A stretch of DNA of 64,000 bases from Spirulina sp034932185 (GTDB lineage: Bacteria; Cyanobacteriota; Cyanobacteriia; Cyanobacteriales; Spirulinaceae), in contig NZ_JAYGHW010000008.1 in NCBI RefSeq assembly GCF_034932185.1, positions 1 to 64,000 of the forward strand, read 5' to 3'. Numbering within the stretch: the first letter of the stretch is position 1; the number at the start of each line of letters is the position of its first letter. Under the pieces are notes generated by a model. That model was not told where the DNA came from, did no database searches, and saw only the letters and a list, made by a program, of their open reading frames with translations. Position numbers and translations under genes: made by a program. Below, one piece after another: positions 57,913 through 64,000 of the stretch.

Positions 57913-59493
57913 TTAGCGCCTCAATGGGGCAGGAATAGAGGGAGCTATTAATGCTACGGATTCCTCGGAAACAGCAACGTTGGGGAGATGGCCCCGCAGC
58001 ATTGCTGTTAGTTCCGTCGTCGTTGCGTCGTAGATCTGGGTGGCAATTTTGGGATAAAGGCCAATGCCAATGATCGGGATCAACAACGCCGCAATAATGA
58101 ACACCTCGCGGGGTTCCACATCCACGAGCTTTTCATGGGAAACTAGATCGGGGTTTTCTTCCCCATAGAAAATTTCCCGCAGCATCGAGAGCAGGTAAAT
58201 GGGGGTGAGGATCACGCCCACCGCTGCGAGTAAAACGACGATCACCCGGAATGTCGTGCTGTAGGCATCACTGGTGGCAAAGCCCACAAACACCATTAAC
58301 TCCGCTACAAAGCCACTCATCCCCGGCAAAGCCAGGGAGGCGAGGGAGCAAGCCGTCCACATCGCGAAGGCTTTTTTCATCTTTTTGCCCACACCCCCCA
58401 TTTCATCGAGCATCAGGGTATGGGTGCGATCGTAGGTGGCCCCCACCATAAAGAAGAGGCTGGCCCCGATCAGGCCGTGGGAAATCATCTGTAGCACCGC
58501 CCCACTCATCCCTAATTCCGTAAACGAGCCAATCCCAATCAGGACAAAGCCCATGTGGGAAATGGAGGAATAGGCGATTTTCCGCTTCAGGTTGCGCTGG
58601 GCGAAGGAGGTGAGGGCGGCGTAGATGATATTCACCACCCCCAAAATAATCAGCACGGGCGCAAACTTGACATGGGCATCGGGCAACATCCCCACATTCA
58701 TGCGGATCAGGGCATAGCCCCCCATTTTGAGCAGAATCCCGGCGAGGAGCATATGGGCGGGGGCGGTGGCTTCGCCGTGGGCATCGGGGAGCCAGGTATG
58801 GAGGGGGAAGATGGGCAGTTTTACCCCATAGGCGATCAGGAATCCGGCATAGAGGAGCAGTTGCAACCCTAGGCCGTAATCCTTGGCGGCGATCGCCGTC
58901 ATATCAAACGTAACCGTATCCCCATAAAACGCCATCGTCAGGGCAGCGGCGAGGATAAACAGGGAGCCGCCCGCCGTATAGAGGATGAACTTTGTTGCCG
59001 CGTAGAGCCGTTTTTTGCCCCCCCAAATGGAGAGGATCAGGTACACCGGCACTAACTCCAACTCCCAAACGAGGAAGAAAAGGAGCATATCCTGCACCGC
59101 AAACACGGCGATCTGGCCCCCATACATGGCCAGCATCAGGAAATAAAACAGTTTCGGCTTCAGGGTGACGGGCCAAGCGGCCATAATCGCCAACGTGGTG
59201 ATAAACCCGGTGAGAATCACCAGGGGCATCGATAGCCCATCCACCCCCACCGACCAATTCAAATCCAGATCGGGAATCCAGGGGTAGCTTTCCACCAGTT
59301 GCAACCCCGGTTCCGTGAGGTCGTAACGGGTATAAAAGGCGTAAACAATGAAGACGAAATCAATCAACCCGACGATCAGAGCATACCAACGGACAGTTTT
59401 GCCGTCTTTATCGGGGATCAGGGGGATGAATAGCCCCGCCACCAAGGGAAACAAAATGATGGCAGTGAGCCATGGAAAATCAGTTGCATTCAT
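57913..59493 (-). CDS. ndhD: NAD(P)H-quinone oxidoreductase chain 4 (NdhD)
   Basis: The start at 59493 (MNATDFPWLTAIILFPLVAG) gives 526 residues. It is a polytopic proton-pumping subunit of NDH-1, with about 14 membrane segments and the antiporter-like motifs LLFFLVWELELVPVYLILS, LPIFPLHTWLPDAHGEATA, and ISHMGFVLIGIG. It resembles NdhD1, the form of the respiratory/cyclic NDH-1L complex. It follows ndhF by 22 bp. A family A palindrome 90 bp downstream likely terminates transcription. Confidence 0.95.
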   Translation of the reverse strand: MNATDFPWLTAIILFPLVAGLFIPLIPDKDGKTVRWYALIVGLIDFVFIVYAFYTRYDLTEPGLQLVESYPWIPDLDLNWSVGVDGLSMPLVILTGFITTLAIMAAWPVTLKPKLFYFLMLAMYGGQIAVFAVQDMLLFFLVWELELVPVYLILSIWGGKKRLYAATKFILYTAGGSLFILAAALTMAFYGDTVTFDMTAIAAKDYGLGLQLLLYAGFLIAYGVKLPIFPLHTWLPDAHGEATAPAHMLLAGILLKMGGYALIRMNVGMLPDAHVKFAPVLIILGVVNIIYAALTSFAQRNLKRKIAYSSISHMGFVLIGIGSFTELGMSGAVLQMISHGLIGASLFFMVGATYDRTHTLMLDEMGGVGKKMKKAFAMWTACSLASLALPGMSGFVAELMVFVGFATSDAYSTTFRVIVVLLAAVGVILTPIYLLSMLREIFYGEENPDLVSHEKLVDVEPREVFIIAALLIPIIGIGLYPKIATQIYDATTTELTAMLRGHLPNVAVSEESVALIAPSIPAPLRR

Positions 59494-59515
59494 GGCAGAT
59501 TCCAGATCAGCATTC

Positions 59516-61513
59516 CTAAATACTCGACACGACGACAAACCCAAGGACTGCCGCAAAAATAATCAGGGCATAAAATTGCACCCGGCCATTTTCGAGATAT
59601 TTCAAACCTTGGCCCGTCACAACGGTAACAAGGCCGGTAAAGTTCACCGCACCATCGACCACGCGATAGTCGATTTCCAGCATTTGCCGCGCGAGGCGAC
59701 GGCTGCCGACGACGAAAACGCGGTTATAGAGGTCGTCAAAGTACCACTTATTGAGGGAGAAGTTGTAAAGGGGTTGGATGGAGCGGGCGATCGCCCCCGG
59801 ATCAATCACCTTCTGGGCATACATCAGCCCCGCCAAGGCAATCCCGATTAAGCCAATGCCCACGGAGGAGCCAGCCATAATCAAAAATTCCGTTTGGTCA
59901 AACTCCGCCACCGCCGCCAGCACTTCCCCAGGGGCATGAACCAAATGCTCAAAGCGGTTCTGCCAAGGCACACCGGCAAAGCCGAGCAGCGCTGAAGGAA
60001 TGGCCAAAATTGCCAAGGGTAGCGTCATCGTCCAAGGGGATTCATGGGGCTTACTGTCGTGGTGGTGGTCATCGTGACCAGCGCTCACACCAGCGGCCGC
60101 TAGTAATTCCCCTTGAATGGCGGTATCTGTACCGCGAAACTTGCCTTCAAACGTCAGGAAATACATCCGGAACATATAAAACGCCGTAATCCCCGCCGTC
60201 AGCCAACCCACCAACCACAGGGCCGGATTTGCCCCAAAGGTGAGGCCCAAAATTTCATCTTTCGACCAGAACCCGGCAAAGGGCGGAATCCCGCAAATGG
60301 CTAAGTTCCCAATTAAAAACGTCGTCGCCGTAATGGGCATATATTTCCGCAAACCCCCCATCAGGCGCATATCCTGGGCTAAAACCGGGTTATGGCCCAC
60401 CACCGCCTCCATACCATGGATCACCGAACCAGAGCAGAGGAAGAGCATCGCCTTAAAATAGGCGTGGGTCATCAGGTGAAACAGGCCAGCGGAATAGGCC
60501 CCGGAACCCATGGCCATGACCATATAACCCAGTTGGGAAATGGTGGAATAGGCTAGGCCTTTTTTAATGTCGTTTTGGGTGATGGCGATGGATGCCCCTA
60601 GGAAGGCGGTTAAGGCCCCCGTCCAGGCGATCACATTCATCACCACCGGGAAGGGTTCAAACACCGGATACATCCGCGCAATCAGGAAAACCCCAGCGGC
60701 AACCATGGTGGCGGCGTGGATCAGGGCTGAAATGGGCGTGGGGCCTTCCATGGCATCGGGCAGCCAGACATGGAGGGGGAATTGGGCAGATTTGGCGACG
60801 GGGCCTAAGAAGACCAAAATGCCAAACAGCGTCGCTAATCCCCCCGCTAACGCACCGGAGGCCACGAGTTCCTCTAACCGTTCACCAATGACGGTAAATT
60901 CAAAACTGCCGGTGGCCCAGTAAAGTCCCAAAATCCCCAACAGCAAACCAAAGTCCCCAACGCGGTTGGTGACAAAGGCTTTTTGACAGGCATCGGCGGC
61001 GGCTTTGCGATCGTACCAAAAGCCGATCAGCAGATAGGAGCACATCCCCACCAATTCCCAGAAGATATAAACCTGTACCAAGTTGGGACTAATCACCAAC
61101 CCCAACATTGAGGCACTAAAAATACTCAAGTAGGCATAGAAGCGGACATAGCCAGGGTCGTGGGCCATGTAGCCGTCGGTGTAGATCATCACCAACAGAG
61201 CAACGGTGGTGACGATCGCCAGCATCACCGTCGTCAGGGGATCGATCACATAGCCCATGGTGAGGTGAAAACTGCCAGCAGCGGCCCACTCAAAGCTACG
61301 GGTATAGGGGGCATGACCTTGAATTTGGCTCCAGAGCAGGGCAAAGGCCATCGTGGTGGCCACACCAATCAGGGCGAGAATGACGACGGCATTCAGTTGC
61401 CGGAGTTTGTTCGTTACGTTATTGACTGAGATTAGCCCGATTCCTACCAATGCCGCTCCCAAGAGGGGGAGGGCGGGTATTAACCAAGCGTATTCATAGA
61501 GGAATGGTTCCAT
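59516..61513 (-). CDS. ndhF: NAD(P)H-quinone oxidoreductase chain 5 (NdhF)
   Basis: The 665-residue polytopic subunit has LIPALPLLGAALVGIG at the start, the NdhF/NuoL motifs FWELVGMCSYLLIGFWYDR, FPLHVWLPDAMEGPTPISAL and STISQLGYMVMAMGSG, and a C-terminal lateral-helix region. The acidic His-rich patch GHDDHHHDSKPHES interrupts a loop near residue 470. The ATG at 61513 is used; a GTG directly before it is in frame. It lies upstream of ndhD, the order of the ndhF1-ndhD1 operon of NDH-1L. Confidence 0.95.
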   Translation of the reverse strand: MEPFLYEYAWLIPALPLLGAALVGIGLISVNNVTNKLRQLNAVVILALIGVATTMAFALLWSQIQGHAPYTRSFEWAAAGSFHLTMGYVIDPLTTVMLAIVTTVALLVMIYTDGYMAHDPGYVRFYAYLSIFSASMLGLVISPNLVQVYIFWELVGMCSYLLIGFWYDRKAAADACQKAFVTNRVGDFGLLLGILGLYWATGSFEFTVIGERLEELVASGALAGGLATLFGILVFLGPVAKSAQFPLHVWLPDAMEGPTPISALIHAATMVAAGVFLIARMYPVFEPFPVVMNVIAWTGALTAFLGASIAITQNDIKKGLAYSTISQLGYMVMAMGSGAYSAGLFHLMTHAYFKAMLFLCSGSVIHGMEAVVGHNPVLAQDMRLMGGLRKYMPITATTFLIGNLAICGIPPFAGFWSKDEILGLTFGANPALWLVGWLTAGITAFYMFRMYFLTFEGKFRGTDTAIQGELLAAAGVSAGHDDHHHDSKPHESPWTMTLPLAILAIPSALLGFAGVPWQNRFEHLVHAPGEVLAAVAEFDQTEFLIMAGSSVGIGLIGIALAGLMYAQKVIDPGAIARSIQPLYNFSLNKWYFDDLYNRVFVVGSRRLARQMLEIDYRVVDGAVNFTGLVTVVTGQGLKYLENGRVQFYALIIFAAVLGFVVVSSI

Positions 61514-61680
61514 CACAAATGCTGAGTTGCTAATCCTTAGTTGCAGAATACCGCTACCAATTGTGGCATACCGTGTTCTTTAAAGTTCTGTTAAGGTCTA
61601 GCTTCTCTAACATCAGGCTAAACCACCGAGGGAATGAGGGGCCTCGGTGGTTTGGGTCAAGGGTTTGAAGGGTTTCTAGG

Positions 61681-62019
61681 TTAGGCGGAGGCCGCAAACA
61701 GGTTTAAGCCCACCTGATTGAGACTGCGTTGCAGTTCATCCCGACCGGGAAAGCCTTCGAGACGATAAACCACCTTACCCCCGGCAAACACCAGCACGGT
61801 GGGTAAAATTTTGAGGCGATGGGCGGTGCTGAGTTTCAAATTTTCATCGGCGTTGACACTGACCAGATCGATGGGGTGGGGAAATTCCCCTTGCATTTTG
61901 ATCAAGGTGGGTTCTACCCGGTGGCAAAGCTTGCACCAAGGGGCCCAAAAGTAGACCAGCACCGGATTCGTCGCCGTGAGGACATGATCCGCAAAGGTTT
62001 CATCAGTGACGTTGAGCAT
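61681..62019 (-). CDS. Thioredoxin-family protein with CKLC active site
   Basis: The 112-residue protein has the thioredoxin fold: LVYFWAPWCKLCHRVEPTL with the site WCKLC (Cys29, Cys32) in place of WCGPC, then DLVSVNADENLKLSTAHRLK and the cis-Pro segment ILPTVLVFAGG. The altered residues between the two Cys probably shift its redox potential. It is a stand-alone gene. It may work as a thioredoxin or as a dedicated reductant. Confidence 0.85.
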   Translation of the reverse strand: MLNVTDETFADHVLTATNPVLVYFWAPWCKLCHRVEPTLIKMQGEFPHPIDLVSVNADENLKLSTAHRLKILPTVLVFAGGKVVYRLEGFPGRDELQRSLNQVGLNLFAASA

Positions 62020-62265
62020 CGTTAAAGGGAATTTATTAAAATTGCTTTGGCATCATGCTACATCGGATCCTGGGGAACGGCTAGGGGGATCACGGCAAAC
62101 GAGGGGACTCCGGGCGAGGCTTGGTTCCTTTCACTTTAGGGATCAAACCTACCTAAGGGGCGATCGCCCCCCGCTTTGGGCCGTACTAAATCTTTACATT
62201 TGTTCAAAGTCTGTATTTTTTTGTCAAAATGCAAGGGGAATCTGCAATTTTTTTTAACGAACACC

Positions 62266-62553
62266 ATGACCCAAGTTCTTGTTAATGATGTGGTGGTTGC
62301 CAGTAGCGATCGCTGTGAACAGGTGGAAGGGAACTACTATTTCCCTCCCGATGCCCTCCATCAGGACTATTTCACCCCTAGCTCCACCCACACCACCTGC
62401 CCCTGGAAGGGCCAAGCCAGTTACTACAACCTCGTGGTGGGGGGCCAAGAAATCAAAGATGCTGCTTGGTATTATCCTCAAACGAAGGAAAAGGCCAAGC
62501 ACATCGAGGGCTATGTGGCCTTTTATAAAAATAAGGTGACGATCAAAGCTTAA
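62266..62553 (+). CDS. DUF427-domain protein
   Basis: The 95-residue protein (start at 62266, MTQVLVNDVVVASSDRCEQV) matches DUF427 over its whole length: NYYFPPDALHQDYFTPSSTH, TTCPWKGQASYYNLVVGG and WYYPQTKEKAKHIEGYVAFY are the conserved segments. DUF427 is widespread and structurally a small beta barrel of unknown activity. A T-rich stretch and the preceding purine-rich AAGGGG lie upstream. Confidence 0.85.
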   Translation: MTQVLVNDVVVASSDRCEQVEGNYYFPPDALHQDYFTPSSTHTTCPWKGQASYYNLVVGGQEIKDAAWYYPQTKEKAKHIEGYVAFYKNKVTIKA

Positions 62554-62631
62554 CGAGGCCAGGGGGGATTCTGAAGATCCCCCCTGCCACTACACTAGCT
62601 TATTAAGGATTCACCACTTTTGAGGCTCTCT

Positions 62632-63777
62632 ATGACTCAGACCCCCTGGCCCGCACAACCGGCGATCACCGCTCAACAAGAAGAATATTTTAATTACTAC
62701 TTTGATAAACCGGGGAGTGAGCCGGGAACCCTCCGCATTGACCCCAAGGCGATCGCTTCCGAGATTGTCCTGATCGACTACACCGAAGCAGAAGCCCACC
62801 GCTATAGCGACATTACCCCCGATGAATGTCTTACCTATCTAGAATCCCCTTCCATTACCTGGATCGATGTACGGGGTTTAGGGAGTGAAGATATTCTTAA
62901 AAAAATAGGCTATCTGTGCCATCTCCATCCTTTATTGTTGGAAGATGTGGTCAATGTTCCCCAGCGCCCGAAGATTGAACAGTATGGGGATCACCTCTTA
63001 GTTGTGGTGCAAATGGTGATGCCCATGGAAGATGCTGATGGGTTTTTCATGGAGCAAGTGGGCTTTGTGATCTGCCCCCATTATTTGTTGACATTTCAAG
63101 AAGAGCCGAGCCGTGATAGCTTTGAGCCGGTGCGATCGCGCATCCGTGACGGTCGGGGCCGAATTCGCCGTTCCGGAGTGGATTATTTAACCTATGCCCT
63201 CTTGGATGCCGTCATTGATGGCTTTTTTCCCGTTTTAGAAAGCTATGGGGAGCGCATTGAACGGTTAGAAGATGAGGTGATCAAAAATCCCACCCGTCAG
63301 ACCTTAGAAAAAATCTATGGTATTCGTCGGGAACTCCTTGCCCTGCGCCGTTCGATTTGGCCGCAACGCAATGTTCTCAATAGTTTAGTACGGGAACATA
63401 ATGATCTGATTAGTGAGGATGTGCAGGTTTATCTACGAGATTGTGCCGATCATGTCAACCAACTTTTAGATATTATCGAAACCTATCGAGAACTAGCCTC
63501 AAGTTTGACAGAAATTTATATGTCTGCTATCAGTAATCGCACCTCAGAAGTCGTCAACCTTCTCACCATTATTTCCACCATTTTTATCCCCCTCACCTTT
63601 ATTGCTGGTGTCTATGGGATGAACTTTAAGTATATGCCCGAACTCAATTGGCAATGGGGTTATTGGTTCTGTTGGGGAACGATGGGAACCATTGCCTGTG
63701 CCTTAGTTTGGCTATTTTGGCGTAAAGGTTGGTTTGATGGCTTTTTGAGCAATCCTCTGCGGGAAACCAAGAACTGA
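62632..63777 (+). CDS. corA: CorA-family magnesium/cobalt transporter
   Basis: The 381-residue protein has the large cytoplasmic N-terminal domain (ITWIDVRGLGSEDILKKIGY, LLLEDVVNVPQRPKIEQYGD) with the long stalk helix. The two C-terminal membrane helices carry the selectivity motif VYGMNFKYMPEL, the GMN signature of CorA. CorA forms pentamers and takes up Mg2+ or Co2+. The ATG at 62632 is preferred to an in-frame TTG at 62620. The TGA stop is followed directly by a 7-bp repeat unit. Confidence 0.94.
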   Translation: MTQTPWPAQPAITAQQEEYFNYYFDKPGSEPGTLRIDPKAIASEIVLIDYTEAEAHRYSDITPDECLTYLESPSITWIDVRGLGSEDILKKIGYLCHLHPLLLEDVVNVPQRPKIEQYGDHLLVVVQMVMPMEDADGFFMEQVGFVICPHYLLTFQEEPSRDSFEPVRSRIRDGRGRIRRSGVDYLTYALLDAVIDGFFPVLESYGERIERLEDEVIKNPTRQTLEKIYGIRRELLALRRSIWPQRNVLNSLVREHNDLISEDVQVYLRDCADHVNQLLDIIETYRELASSLTEIYMSAISNRTSEVVNLLTIISTIFIPLTFIAGVYGMNFKYMPELNWQWGYWFCWGTMGTIACALVWLFWRKGWFDGFLSNPLRETKN

Positions 63778-63792
63778 GTGAGGAGTGAGACC

Positions 63793-64000
63793 TCACTCAA
63801 TCCATCCCTCAATTTCCGACTCCACCAAAATTTTTTCCATTTTGAGATACTCACTCCGAGCCGCCGCTAAAATATGCTGCATCATTACCGGCTCACCGGC
63901 ATGGGCAGCAATAAATGCGGCATTGAGGACAATATTTTTAATATTTCCCCCTGTCACCGCCAATTGGGCTAATTTTTCAAAATTAAGATCTTGGGTGGGG
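63793..64000 (-). CDS. AAA-type ATPase, C-terminal part only
   Basis: The reading frame enters from the right edge and stops at TGA 63793-63795; 68 residues are seen. The sequence includes LAQLAVTGGNIKNIVLNAAF and IAAHAGEPVMMQHILAAARS, the small-helical domain typical of AAA-type ATPases (sensor 2 and helical bundle) of the CDC48/FtsH-related or ATP-binding type. The start, Walker motifs and function are outside the window. Confidence 0.75.
   Translation of the reverse strand, partial: PTQDLNFEKLAQLAVTGGNIKNIVLNAAFIAAHAGEPVMMQHILAAARSEYLKMEKILVESEIEGWIE

Overview
The window is chromosomal DNA of a cyanobacterium. The HIP1 octamer GCGATCGC is scattered through almost every gene. The gene set is typical of cyanobacteria and plastids: ndhF and ndhD of the NDH-1 complex, a Ycf46-type AAA ATPase, a Tic20-like protein, a Nif11-domain protein, neighbouring DUF2605 and DUF2973 genes, DUF3318, caspase-fold (CHAT and orthocaspase) proteins and a RemA/DUF370-gmk pair. 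GC content is moderate to high. I cannot name the genus from sequence alone. No rRNA, CRISPR array, prophage or nitrogen-fixation gene is visible.

Layout. 0-1 kb: the 5' part of an IS200/IS605-type tnpB running off the left edge, with a terminal hairpin. 1-13 kb: housekeeping and conserved genes (PEP-utilising protein, purN, queF, a metallo-beta-lactamase-fold hydrolase, prohibitin, a yajQ/MAPEG/DprA-like operon, ycf46, cobL). 13-22 kb: ppa, a degenerate metallo-beta-lactamase paralogue behind a CRP-type box, msrP, tic20-like, glyA, a WecA-type transferase, cinA, a 45-residue small gene, aroQ and tRNA-Thr. 22-28.5 kb: a pseudo-orthocaspase, sat and a sulfotransferase, then small conserved proteins. 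28.5-32.1 kb: an AT-richer island with little HIP1 that holds a DUF433/DUF5615 toxin-antitoxin-like pair, a DUF697-type GTPase and a secreted SH3-like protein. 32-39 kb: an arsC/spx-like gene, a secG/metalloprotease/mutL operon, tpiA, folP, speE and larE. 39-54 kb: a giant filamentous-haemagglutinin/CHAT fusion, a RluD-type pseudouridine synthase, remA-gmk, rqcH, a candidate small RNA, a cysteine desulfurase, a zinc-finger/RelE-like fusion, a membrane glycosyltransferase and a GAF/HD-GYP protein. 54-64 kb: pgsA, a TPR-CHAT protein, ndhF-ndhD, a thioredoxin, DUF427, corA and the end of an AAA ATPase.

Two themes stand out. First, the intergenic space is packed with at least five families of short palindromic or tandem repeats: a GGGGCGAAAAA palindrome and its expanded form, a four-hairpin GGCTCTGCC element, a CCCCCTTAAAAAGGGGG element, an AGGGATTTAGGGTGAGGG element and 7-bp tandem repeats. 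They repeatedly touch coding sequence: they supply the stop codons of cobL, rqcH, a CPXCG-type gene, an NfeD-like gene and speE, and apparently the start codon of the RluD-type gene. Second, three caspase-clan proteins lie within 35 kb: a TpsA-like/CHAT fusion and a TPR-CHAT protein with intact His/Cys dyads, and an orthocaspase whose His and Cys positions are Tyr and Ala. A metallo-beta-lactamase paralogue has likewise lost most of its metal ligands.

All functional assignments are by recognition of motifs and family resemblance; no database search was run.
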